Source: Chryseobacterium sp. SSA4.19
Lineage (GTDB): Bacteria; Bacteroidota; Bacteroidia; Flavobacteriales; Weeksellaceae
Direction of reading: 5' to 3'
Assembly: GCF_022601875.1 (NCBI RefSeq)
Contig: NZ_JAKVIP010000015.1
Coordinates: forward strand, 1 to 64,000
Length of the DNA: 64,000 nucleotides
The translations under genes were made by a program, and so were the position numbers. Shown piece by piece: positions 28,078-36,076 of the stretch. Under the pieces are notes generated by a model, which worked only from the letters and a program-made list of their open reading frames with translations, ran no database searches and was not told the DNA's origin. Positions within the stretch are counted from its first letter, which is position 1. Each line of letters begins with the position of its first letter.

Positions 28078-28703
28078 TGATTAAAAATTGTTCACTTGGA
28101 GCATTTTTGTTGATTTCAGGTTTATTCTTGTCACAAAATACAGCCATGTCAGCGGCTGAAGCAAAAGCATTTGTAACCAAAGTTTCTTCGGAAACAAAAG
28201 CAATAAAAACCCTGCAAAGCGATTTTACCCAAACCAAAAAAATGGATTTCCTGGATAAAAACATTGTCACGTATGGAAAAATGTCTTTGAAAACACCTAG
28301 TATGCTGAGCTGGAGATATACCAGGCCTTACCAGTACAGCATTGTGTTTAAAGACAACAAAATATTCATCAACGACCAGGGGAAGAAATCTTCTGTTGAT
28401 GCCAAAAGCAAAACGTTTGAAAAAATCAATAAGCTGATTGTAGGCAGCTCCAACGGACAGATGTTCAACGATCCTGAATTTTCTGTGACTTATCAGAAGA
28501 GTGCAAATTTTAACATCGCAAAATTCATCCCCAAGTCTGCTCAGCTGCTGAAATATATCAAGCAAATTGAATTGAGTTTTCCTAAAGGGCAGTCTACGGT
28601 TTCTCAGGTAAATATGACGGAAGCTTCAGGAGACACGACGAATATTGTTTTTAAAAATACAAAGATCAATGCGCCGATTGCTGCTTCAGAATTTAGCTTA
28701 TAG
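28077..28703 (+). CDS. LolA-like outer-membrane lipoprotein carrier protein
   Basis: This 208-residue periplasmic protein has a signal peptide (ends near GLFLSQN). The LolA pattern appears in TLQSDFTQTKKMDFLDKNIV and GKMSLKTPSMLSWRYTRPYQ. LolA carries hydrophobic lipoprotein tails between membranes. Pigment clusters of the aryl polyene and flexirubin type commonly contain a LolA-like gene, so it may carry the insoluble pigment to the outer membrane. It overlaps the following lipoprotein gene by 35 bases. Confidence 0.85.
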   Translation: MIKNCSLGAFLLISGLFLSQNTAMSAAEAKAFVTKVSSETKAIKTLQSDFTQTKKMDFLDKNIVTYGKMSLKTPSMLSWRYTRPYQYSIVFKDNKIFINDQGKKSSVDAKSKTFEKINKLIVGSSNGQMFNDPEFSVTYQKSANFNIAKFIPKSAQLLKYIKQIELSFPKGQSTVSQVNMTEASGDTTNIVFKNTKINAPIAASEFSL

Positions 28704-29304
28704 TCTTGTTCTTCTGTTTTGTCTTTCCTGCAAAACCTATTCGCTTACAGATGCACAACCGGTTTCTACTGCTGAAAAAACAGTTGAAAACAGGTACTTT
28801 TCTTCCCATGAAGATTATGTTTATAAATGTCAGATGGATATTTATCAGAATCATGTAAGCGGAATCCTGATCATAAAAAAAATAAATGAAACAACGCATC
28901 GTGTTGTTTTAACTTCTGATTTCGGAAATAAGTTAATTGATTTTGAAATTTCAGAGACTGATTTTAAGCTTAATTATGTCCTTCCCGATCTGGATAAAAA
29001 AATAGTTATCAATTTTCTAAAAGATGATTTCCAACAACTGTTAAAACAGACCTATTCCGTAACCGAAAGTTTTGAAAATCAAAATTCAAAGATTTATCTG
29101 TTAAAAATTGATAAGAAAGCCTATTATTTATTTTTTAACAAAGAAAACGGTTTGTTAAAACAAATCATTTATACGAAAAACAAGAAGGAAAAAATCGATT
29201 TTACTTTTGAGGCTAAAAAAAATAATTTTGCAGACAGCCTTAATCTTCAACATAAAGATTTCAAAATCAATATAAAACTGTTTCAGATAACCGAAAACGA
29301 ATAA
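28669..29304 (+). CDS. LolB-like outer-membrane lipoprotein
   Basis: The product of 211 residues starts with MRRLLLQNLAYSLVLLFCLSC, a lipoprotein signal with lipobox CLSC. VSGILIIKKINETTHRVVLT and the DFGNKLIDFEIS segment resemble the half-barrel of LolB or the DUF3261 lipoproteins found in pigment clusters. Pairing with the LolA-like protein suggests that it accepts cargo at the outer membrane; this is inference. The ATG at 28669 is preferred to a TTG at 28645. The 3' end of this gene has a decayed copy at about 29963-30050. Confidence 0.75.
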   Translation: MRRLLLQNLAYSLVLLFCLSCKTYSLTDAQPVSTAEKTVENRYFSSHEDYVYKCQMDIYQNHVSGILIIKKINETTHRVVLTSDFGNKLIDFEISETDFKLNYVLPDLDKKIVINFLKDDFQQLLKQTYSVTESFENQNSKIYLLKIDKKAYYLFFNKENGLLKQIIYTKNKKEKIDFTFEAKKNNFADSLNLQHKDFKINIKLFQITENE

Positions 29305-29311
29305 ATTTTAC

Positions 29312-29923
29312 ATGAAAAAAATTATTTTCCCCCTTCTGATCATGATCTCAGGGGTTTCAATGGCCCAGGTTACCTGTAATCCGGGAATAAGAACAGGCAT
29401 CAACTTTTCAAATTTCACGGGTGGAAAAAATGAAAATTTTTATATATACGAAGATGGCAACCCGGAAAAAGTAACCCATACAGATTTAAGAACAGTGACT
29501 GACTTTTATCTCGGATTAGAGGCAAATATAAGGTTTTCAAAGCATTATGCTTTACAACCAGAAGTCAATTATTCAAGACAGGGTACAAGTCTGCAGTACA
29601 CGACAGAAAATGGAGCAATGCCGCGAAAAAGACTGCAGTATAATTTTATTGGGTTACAGTTGACGAATAAATTATATATCCAAAATTTTAATATACTTGC
29701 AGGTCCGTTTCTCGATTTATCTGTCGGCAAGAATAATTCGGGACTGGATTTGGGTTTCACGGGAGGTTTGGGATATGATTTGTCTAAAAACCTGGGGTTT
29801 GAAGCCAGGATAAAAAAAGGCTTCGTCTCCATGCTTGATCATGAAGATTCTTCTTTCCTGTTGGGAAATTCCAATACTGTTATTCAGGTCGGCGCCTATT
29901 ACACATTCCATTTTAATAAATAA
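29312..29923 (+). CDS. PorT-like outer-membrane beta-barrel protein
   Basis: This encodes 203 residues. A signal peptide (ends SMAQ) precedes a small barrel with alternating strands and the motif YALQPEVNYSRQGTSLQY, typical of the Bacteroidetes PorT family. The end is NTVIQVGAYYTFHFNK, an aromatic final strand. The paralogue at 30059 shares signal peptide, motif order and end, showing tandem duplication. A role in placing the pigment in the outer membrane is possible but unproven. Confidence 0.82.
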   Translation: MKKIIFPLLIMISGVSMAQVTCNPGIRTGINFSNFTGGKNENFYIYEDGNPEKVTHTDLRTVTDFYLGLEANIRFSKHYALQPEVNYSRQGTSLQYTTENGAMPRKRLQYNFIGLQLTNKLYIQNFNILAGPFLDLSVGKNNSGLDLGFTGGLGYDLSKNLGFEARIKKGFVSMLDHEDSSFLLGNSNTVIQVGAYYTFHFNK

Positions 29924-29962
29924 CGTTATTCCATTAACAGATAACAATTTTCTTTTCCTTTC

Positions 29963-30058
29963 AAAAAAACATATCTTCGCGGACAGTTTAAGTCTTCAGT
30001 AAATACTTAAAAATAAAATATACAACTCTTCAGATAACTGAAAACGAATAAATTTTAC
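29963..30058 (+). pseudogene. Decayed duplicate of the 3' end of the LolB-like gene
   Basis: The segment aligns along about 90 bases with 29214-29311, the last codons of the LolB-like gene plus its spacer. Near-identical blocks include CTTCAGATAAC and GAAAACGAATAAATTTTACATG just before the second barrel gene. The reading frame is broken. It is the left boundary of the duplicated unit. Confidence 0.65.
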
Positions 30059-30661
30059 ATGAAAAAAATCATTTCTTTACTAGCAATTATGATTTCAGGA
30101 TTGTCTTTTGCTCAGGTAACGTTCAACCCGGGAATCAGAATTGGAGCCAACATCTCTCATTTCTCTGATGGACCCGCTCATCAGGCATGGAATTACACAG
30201 ATTCCAATCATTATTATTACTACGGTTATAATACGTTCGATGTAAAGTCCAAAGTAGATTTATATATCGGTTTTCAAGGCAATATACGATTTGCTAAAAT
30301 CTATGCATTGCAGCCTGAACTTTATTATTCGCGCCAGGGAGCCAGATTTGAGAGTCAGGAGTCTTCTGTTCCATCGAAGACGGTAACCGTATCTTATATT
30401 GGTGCAGCAATGGTAAATAAATTTTATTTTGACAAATTTAATATTCATTTCGGACCGACTCTTGAATTGTTAACTGATCATAAAAATATTGATTTTACTA
30501 CTGAAGCCGATTTGGGTATTTTATTAGGGACAGGATATGACATCACAAAAAATATCGGGGTAGAGGCCCGGATTAAAAAAGGATTCGTACATATTTATAA
30601 CGATCACACGAATGTTACATTCCAGGCAGGTGTTTATTACACATTTAATATGAAAAAATAA
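30059..30661 (+). CDS. Second PorT-like outer-membrane beta-barrel protein
   Basis: The 200-residue barrel is a paralogue of the one just upstream: signal peptide ending SFAQ, then VTFNPGIRIGANISHFSDG, YALQPELYYSRQGARF and the final strand VTFQAGVYYTFNMKK. A Tyr-rich insert (NHYYYYGYN, about residues 57-65) has no counterpart in the first copy. The 5' flank contains a fossil of the LolB-like gene, so the pair arose by local duplication and has since diverged. Confidence 0.82.
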   Translation: MKKIISLLAIMISGLSFAQVTFNPGIRIGANISHFSDGPAHQAWNYTDSNHYYYYGYNTFDVKSKVDLYIGFQGNIRFAKIYALQPELYYSRQGARFESQESSVPSKTVTVSYIGAAMVNKFYFDKFNIHFGPTLELLTDHKNIDFTTEADLGILLGTGYDITKNIGVEARIKKGFVHIYNDHTNVTFQAGVYYTFNMKK

Positions 30662-30665
30662 TTTT

Positions 30666-31046
30666 ATGAAGACCATTCTTACGGATTTTTATACTTTACA
30701 AGCTTATGAACAGATTGAAAACGGAAGTTTCACTGCTCAGATATTGTTAAACAAAGACCATGACATTTTCAAAGGCCATTTTCCGGGAAATCCGGTAACA
30801 CCGGGAGTTTGCATGATGCAGATCGTAAAGGAACTGACAGAAGAATTTACCGGTAAAAAATTGTTTTTAATATCTGCTTCAAATGTAAAATTCATGGCCA
30901 TCATTAATCCTTATGAAACTCCTGAACTGAAGCTTCAACTGGATATTAACGAAGATGAAGATTATGTTAAGGTAAAAAATACAACTTCTTTTGGCGGGAC
31001 TATTGCATTAAAAATGTCAGTTAACTACCAAAAAACATCATCATGA
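30666..31046 (+). CDS. FabZ-like hotdog with Glu-to-Gln change
   Basis: The 126-residue protein contains the FabA/FabZ motif KGHFPGNPVTPGV with catalytic His H38. The partner acid of FabZ, expected fourteen residues later, is Q52 in GVCMMQIVKEL, not Glu (or Asp as in FabA). It may be a poor dehydratase, act with another subunit, or bind acyl-ACP without catalysis. The two ApeP-like dehydratases at 18060 and 18582 keep Glu. It overlaps the next gene by 4 bases. Confidence 0.8.
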   Translation: MKTILTDFYTLQAYEQIENGSFTAQILLNKDHDIFKGHFPGNPVTPGVCMMQIVKELTEEFTGKKLFLISASNVKFMAIINPYETPELKLQLDINEDEDYVKVKNTTSFGGTIALKMSVNYQKTSS

Positions 31047-31519
31047 AGCTTATATTTTCATTTTTGACTGCTTTTATTCTGTTCTTTCAATCGGGTCTTG
31101 AATCTCTGAGGAACAGCTACGCCAAAGCTAACGTATCCAATGCCAATACAGAGGCCTTCATCAGTACAGCAGAAAAAGCTTCCGGTTCCGACGCTGTAAC
31201 ACAGGGATACAAAGCTGCTGCAAAGATTATGGAAGCAAAAATTACCAAGAACAACAGAAAGGCACTGGTAAAATCCGGAGCTACAAGTCTGGAAAGCCTC
31301 ATCAAATCTCATCCGCTGGATGTAGAACTCAGGATCATAAGGCTGAGCGTTCAGGAAAACATCCCTAAAATTGTAGGGTATCGTGGAAGCCTTAAAGAAG
31401 ATAAAGCTTATATACTTTCTAATTACGGAAAACAAAACGCTGCTCTTAAGAACTATATTAAAAAGTTTGCTGCTCAGTCTAAAACCATGACGGAAGCTGA
31501 AAAAGCAATATTAAAATAA
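31043..31519 (+). CDS. Small exported helical protein of the flexirubin cluster
   Basis: This encodes 158 residues. The N-terminus MKLIFSFLTAFILFFQSGLE is a signal peptide or anchor. The mature part is alpha-helical and Ala/Lys-rich, with SLESLIKSHPLDVELRIIRL resembling a helical repeat. I recognise no named domain. It is translationally coupled to the FabZ-like gene upstream and lies 4 bases before the glycosyltransferase fusion. A periplasmic role in pigment assembly is conceivable but not shown. Confidence 0.72.
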   Translation: MKLIFSFLTAFILFFQSGLESLRNSYAKANVSNANTEAFISTAEKASGSDAVTQGYKAAAKIMEAKITKNNRKALVKSGATSLESLIKSHPLDVELRIIRLSVQENIPKIVGYRGSLKEDKAYILSNYGKQNAALKNYIKKFAAQSKTMTEAEKAILK

Positions 31520-31523
31520 ACTG

Positions 31524-32696
31524 ATGACCCTTTCTGAAGTTCAACATGCGATTTCTGAAAAGAAAATCTGTGTTCTGATTCCTACTTACAATAATGAAAA
31601 AACCCTGCAAAGGGTTATTGATGGGGTATTGGAATATACTGCCAATATCATCGTAGTAAACGATGGCTCTACAGATTCCACGCTGGAGATTTTAAATCAT
31701 TATCCTCAGATTACTGTCATTAATCTTCCTGAAAACAAAGGAAAAGGTAATGGCCTGAAAACAGGTTTCAGGAAAGCTGAGGATTTAGGATACAATTACG
31801 CACTCACGATTGATTCAGACGGACAGCATTATCCGGATGATATCCCTGTTTTTACAGAAGCTTTACAATATGAAAAGGAAGAGGTTTTACTGATCGGCAA
31901 CCGGAATATGTCACAGGAAGGCATTCCGAAGAAGAGCAGTTTCGGAAACCGATTTTCTAATTTCTGGTTTTGGTTTGAAACAGGGATCAGGCTTGAAGAT
32001 ACCCAATCCGGTTACAGATTATATCCTCTCCATAAAATTCCCAAAAAATATTTTACCCCGAAATTTGAATTTGAAATTGAAATCATCGTACGGACAGCTT
32101 GGCGGCATGTGGTTGTAAAAAATGTTCCGATTAAGGTTTTGTATGATCCTGCAGAAAGGGTTTCACATTTCCGGCCTTTCAGAGATTTTACCCGAATCAG
32201 TATCCTGAATACCACTTTGGTGACGATTACATTGCTGTATATCATTCCAAGAAATTTCATTAATAATTTCAGGAAAAAGAGTTTTAAAAGATTCATTAAA
32301 GAAGATGTTCTGGAAAGTGACGGAAGCAACCGTACCAAGGCATTTTCTATTGCGCTTGGTGTATTTATCGGATTTTCTCCTTTCTGGGGATTTCATACGC
32401 TTCTTACCATTTCCTTATCCGTTCTTTTCAAGCTGAATAAGGTTCTTGCTTTCGTGGCATCCAATGTAAGCCTCCCTCCGTTTATTCCTCTTATTATCGC
32501 GGCATCCTTATTTTTAGGATCGCCTTTTGTTTCAAATGAAAGCAATATCTTCAGTCAGGAGCTTAATTTTGAACTGATAAAGAACAACCTTTTGCAATAT
32601 ATAATCGGAAGTTTTATACTCGCAACAACATTATCCGCCGTTTCGGGTATTGCTACCTTTCTTTTTTTAAATAAACTGAACCCTGATAATAATTAG
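31524..32696 (+). CDS. GT2 glycosyltransferase fused to DUF2062
   Basis: The 390-residue protein joins two modules. Residues ~14-240 are a family 2 glycosyltransferase of the dolichyl-phosphate-mannose-synthase type (CVLIPTYNNEKTLQRVIDGV, VVNDGSTDS and the metal motif DSDGQH). Residues ~270-385 are DUF2062, a membrane domain (ALGVFIGFSPFWGFHTLL, then KVLAFVASNVSLPPFIPLII). The combination suggests lipid-linked sugar transfer or acceptor handling at the inner membrane. Flexirubins are not known to be glycosylated, so the substrate is open. It is the last gene of the long plus-strand run. Confidence 0.85.
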   Translation: MTLSEVQHAISEKKICVLIPTYNNEKTLQRVIDGVLEYTANIIVVNDGSTDSTLEILNHYPQITVINLPENKGKGNGLKTGFRKAEDLGYNYALTIDSDGQHYPDDIPVFTEALQYEKEEVLLIGNRNMSQEGIPKKSSFGNRFSNFWFWFETGIRLEDTQSGYRLYPLHKIPKKYFTPKFEFEIEIIVRTAWRHVVVKNVPIKVLYDPAERVSHFRPFRDFTRISILNTTLVTITLLYIIPRNFINNFRKKSFKRFIKEDVLESDGSNRTKAFSIALGVFIGFSPFWGFHTLLTISLSVLFKLNKVLAFVASNVSLPPFIPLIIAASLFLGSPFVSNESNIFSQELNFELIKNNLLQYIIGSFILATTLSAVSGIATFLFLNKLNPDNN

Positions 32697-32708
32697 TGTA
32701 ACATAAAA

Positions 32709-32732
32709 CTGCAAAGCCTCCCGGCTCTGCAG
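32709..32732. terminator. Hairpin between convergent transcription units
   Basis: CTGCAAAGCC and GGCTCTGCAG form a 10-bp stem with one mismatch and a 4-nt loop, between the plus-strand fusion gene and the minus-strand FG-GAP gene. There is no strong T-run on either side. Confidence 0.45.
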
Positions 32733-32760
32733 CATATTAATTGTTATTATTTGCGTTGAA

Positions 32761-34773
32761 TTATTTCTTCGTCATTTTCTGAGAATAGTTTTTCCCATTT
32801 TTATCTGTTAGCACCAGAAGATAATTTCCAGTTTTTAATTCTTTGATTGACAGCTCACTTCTTTCAACTTTAGATTGTAAAACCAGTCTGCCGCTTGTTT
32901 CATACACTTTAGCCTCAACAGGAATAAAATCTGATGTTGTTTTAAAACTGATTATATCATCAGCCGGATTTGGATAAATGGTGAATATCTCGTGAGAATT
33001 CTGAACTTCCCGTGTATTTAGAAATGATCCTTCTACAACATTTAACGTAGTGTTGGGTGTTACATTGTTGATGATATCAACCAAACCTGAAGGCCACCTC
33101 ACAATAACTTTTGTGATTGCAGCTGCCTGCCCGATTCCGAAATGGGTATTGATCGTACTCATATTACCGAATCCTGTTCCGCTCTGTACATCACGGATCT
33201 GTTTTCCCCAGGCGCCGTAGATTTCAACTCTTGCCCCTATTCCGTTTCTGTTACTTTGAGTCCCTTTTAAAGTTACCTTCAGCCATTTATTGGTATTTCC
33301 TGCATTCATCATGATGTTATTTCCATTCTGAATGTCAAGGAATCCGTCGTTATTAAGATCTCCTATGGGACGGTCAGAGTAACTAAGATTATAAGCAGTC
33401 GCATTGGGAGTAAATGTAAAGTCGCCATTTCCAAACATGATTGTGTTTCCTGCACCTAAAACATCCAGAAACCCGTCATTGTCAAAATCATAGGCCACAT
33501 ATTCTCTGCTTAAAGCATTTGTGGTGTCATAACCTGATCCTGCTGATTTATCTGTAAAGGTCCCGTCTCCATTATTTTTCATTACTTTGCTCAGGCCGTT
33601 ACTGGTAGAGTTGATCCCTACTACAGCATCCATCCAGCCGTCATTGTTAAAATCTCCCCAGGCCGCAGACCATGTCTGAGTGGGGTTTGCGATATTGGCA
33701 GCAGCAGCAACATTGGTAAATGTTCCGTTTCCGTTATTCCTGTGCAGTTCGTTTATATTTCCGCCGGGACCGGAACCGCCGCCACTGCATTTTGCAATGA
33801 AAAGATCCATGTCACCGTCATTATCATAGTCGATCCAGATAGATCCGTAATTCCCGCCTGAAGGAAAGTCTCCCAATCCCCCCTGATGATGGTTCATATT
33901 TGTTCCGTCATTAATATAATATCGATTAGGAGCATTGTCATCACAAACGAAGGCATCAAGTTTACCATCATTATTGATATCTATAAAATTGGTTCTCTGA
34001 ACTAAAAAAGATTGAGGCTTTTTCTCAGAAGTGTAGCCGGTGCCGTTTGAATTTGCCTTTACAAAAGCAATTCCGCTTCCTGAACCGTACATAAGATCAT
34101 TATAGCCATTGTTATCATAATCTCCCGCAGCAATACTCCATGAAGGTGTTATTGAAGTATTTGGGATTGTATAGGTAACATTATTAAATCCACCGCCAGA
34201 CTGCTGATAAGAAATCACGATCTGAGTGTTGCTTACCACGGATACGATATCATCAAGATAATCACCGTTCATATCCACAATACAATTATTAAAAGTTCCT
34301 GCAGCAGGCACAGGCTGTGCCACGAAAGATAAACGGTCCGGGACCACCACTACTTCAGAAAGAGTAATGTTAAAGCCTAAAGAAGAATATTTATTATCGA
34401 ATACAATATAATAAGTGGTTCCGGCAACCATATTAAGAATGACCTGAGAAAATTGTCCGGAAGAATCGTCATTAGCAGTAAGACAACTGAGTGCTGTGCA
34501 GCTTCCTGTAAATACAATAAGGCGTGTATCTGCATTTTGTCCTGCTGAAGAAGTATTTATTTTAATGGTTTTATTCTCTGTAGCAGTATACTTATACCAT
34601 AATCCTCTTGCTCCGGCTACACCCAGATTACATCCAGTAGGCGGCGGATCTCCTGATACTGCAGGGGCAGTAACTGTTCCTATGGTTAAAGGAACGGCTG
34701 TGGCGCATGTGAATTGTGCAATTCCCCATGTAATGTTGAGGATAACTGCAAAAAGCGATAGAGTTTTCTTCAT
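32761..34773 (-). CDS. Secreted FG-GAP/VCBS-repeat protein with ASPIC/UnbV domain and T9SS tail
   Basis: This encodes 670 residues. A signal peptide (MKKTLSLFAVILNITWGIAQ) is followed by a pre-propeller domain (~25-145) and then at least five FG-GAP/VCBS repeats with calcium-binding loops such as DYDNNGYNDL, DINNDGKLDA and DYDNDGDMDLF. The ASPIC/UnbV domain includes GIGARVEIYGAWGKQIRDVQ. The last ~75 residues start IYPNPADD, a type IX sorting signal. The protein is exported to the surface or medium; its partner is unknown. The ATG at 34773 was chosen because it starts the signal peptide. Confidence 0.9.
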   Translation of the reverse strand: MKKTLSLFAVILNITWGIAQFTCATAVPLTIGTVTAPAVSGDPPPTGCNLGVAGARGLWYKYTATENKTIKINTSSAGQNADTRLIVFTGSCTALSCLTANDDSSGQFSQVILNMVAGTTYYIVFDNKYSSLGFNITLSEVVVVPDRLSFVAQPVPAAGTFNNCIVDMNGDYLDDIVSVVSNTQIVISYQQSGGGFNNVTYTIPNTSITPSWSIAAGDYDNNGYNDLMYGSGSGIAFVKANSNGTGYTSEKKPQSFLVQRTNFIDINNDGKLDAFVCDDNAPNRYYINDGTNMNHHQGGLGDFPSGGNYGSIWIDYDNDGDMDLFIAKCSGGGSGPGGNINELHRNNGNGTFTNVAAAANIANPTQTWSAAWGDFNNDGWMDAVVGINSTSNGLSKVMKNNGDGTFTDKSAGSGYDTTNALSREYVAYDFDNDGFLDVLGAGNTIMFGNGDFTFTPNATAYNLSYSDRPIGDLNNDGFLDIQNGNNIMMNAGNTNKWLKVTLKGTQSNRNGIGARVEIYGAWGKQIRDVQSGTGFGNMSTINTHFGIGQAAAITKVIVRWPSGLVDIINNVTPNTTLNVVEGSFLNTREVQNSHEIFTIYPNPADDIISFKTTSDFIPVEAKVYETSGRLVLQSKVERSELSIKELKTGNYLLVLTDKNGKNYSQKMTKK

Positions 34774-34793
34774 TTTATTGGTTGTTATTAATT

Positions 34794-35888
34794 TTACGGA
34801 CAGTTTTGGTTCAATGTATTGATCCACTGCTTTAAAAGATCAACACCTTCATCATGAACAATGGTTCTTCCCAATAAAGGCATCCTGTTATTTTCATCTA
34901 TAGAATTAAGCCTGAAATGCATAATTGATTTGGAAGCATTTCCGGGTGTAATAATCCTTTCCAGAGAGGGATCAAGCGGTTCATCAGCCATTACGCAAAC
35001 TCCTATTTTTGATAAGTCAGAGGTTTGGCTGAAACTCAGGCGGATGGCTCTGTAATCGCAACGCGCATTTTCCTGATGGCAATGGGCACAATTGATGTCC
35101 AGATACGATCGCAGCCTGATATCCAAAGGCTTATTTGCATCTTTGTAATTTACCGTAGAGGCTATATTGGCAGGATAACTTTGGAGATACCCCTCATCAA
35201 CCAGCTTCTGAAGCTGATTTTTAACTCCGTTCGGATAATTATAAGTACCGTTCAGATTCTGAGGTTTTACACCGATAGGAACAGGTTTGTTATCAAGCTT
35301 ATGACATGCAAAACATTCGGTTTCAGAAGGGATTCTATAATCTGTATTGATTACATTACCATTCTCTTTTTTGAATGTGATGTTTTTCGAACTTCCACTG
35401 GTAAAATTAGTTCCTGTAATCAGTTCTGCTTCTTTCTGGGCATCATTCCATACATATTCAGCGAAGATCCAGCCGCTTGCTTTTTTAATCATTAACCGGG
35501 TTTCAATAATTTTAGTGGTATTTCCGGGTTGTATCGTATTATAATAAAAGTTTTTAATTAAAACAGTCCCGACAGGAAAATTTAATGATTTATCGTCTCC
35601 ATCATAACTTGCTTTTAAACCACCCGGCATCCAGATAAACCTTTTCTTTAAAGCATAGTCTGTAAAAAGGGAACTGGCAGGTTCATAAGGAATGACTTTC
35701 GTATTAGGATTCAGATTTTTAAGTTCGCCTGTAAAAAATGAATACGTCGACAATTTAGCATAGGGAACAGCGTCAATATTGAAATTAACAAAAGAGCTTT
35801 CCGTTTCAATACTTTCTATTTTTTCATCATTTTTACATGAAAAAAGAAAGAGAAAACAAAATAAAAGCAATAAGTAGATTTTTTTCAT
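34794..35888 (-). CDS. Diheme c-type cytochrome lipoprotein (SO2930-like)
   Basis: The 364-residue protein starts with MKKIYLLLLFCFLFLFSC, a lipoprotein signal. Two heme c motifs, CFACH and CAHCH, lie in the C-terminal half (ETECFACHKLDNKP and DINCAHCHQENA). The overall pattern resembles the SO2930 family of diheme cytochromes. It likely passes electrons at the cell surface or periplasm. It is 20 bases upstream of the FG-GAP gene, so the two are probably cotranscribed and form an insert unrelated to pigment synthesis. Confidence 0.82.
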   Translation of the reverse strand: MKKIYLLLLFCFLFLFSCKNDEKIESIETESSFVNFNIDAVPYAKLSTYSFFTGELKNLNPNTKVIPYEPASSLFTDYALKKRFIWMPGGLKASYDGDDKSLNFPVGTVLIKNFYYNTIQPGNTTKIIETRLMIKKASGWIFAEYVWNDAQKEAELITGTNFTSGSSKNITFKKENGNVINTDYRIPSETECFACHKLDNKPVPIGVKPQNLNGTYNYPNGVKNQLQKLVDEGYLQSYPANIASTVNYKDANKPLDIRLRSYLDINCAHCHQENARCDYRAIRLSFSQTSDLSKIGVCVMADEPLDPSLERIITPGNASKSIMHFRLNSIDENNRMPLLGRTIVHDEGVDLLKQWINTLNQNCP

Positions 35889-36076
35889 TCACATTCGATT
35901 TAAAAAAACGAATATAAATAATAAATCTGCTTGCAACCAAATTTTAAGCAACAAAAGCAATCGTTTAATTAAAATTTGAAAATATAAATATTCAAATACA
36001 AAGAATTCATCAATCTAATCCTACAAAAAATTCAGAAACGATAATCAAAAACAACAAAATTAATTTATCAGAAAAA

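Noticed and set aside
28149..28565. A 138-codon minus-strand frame inside the LolA-like gene
   Set aside because: Antisense shadow of a clear coding gene.
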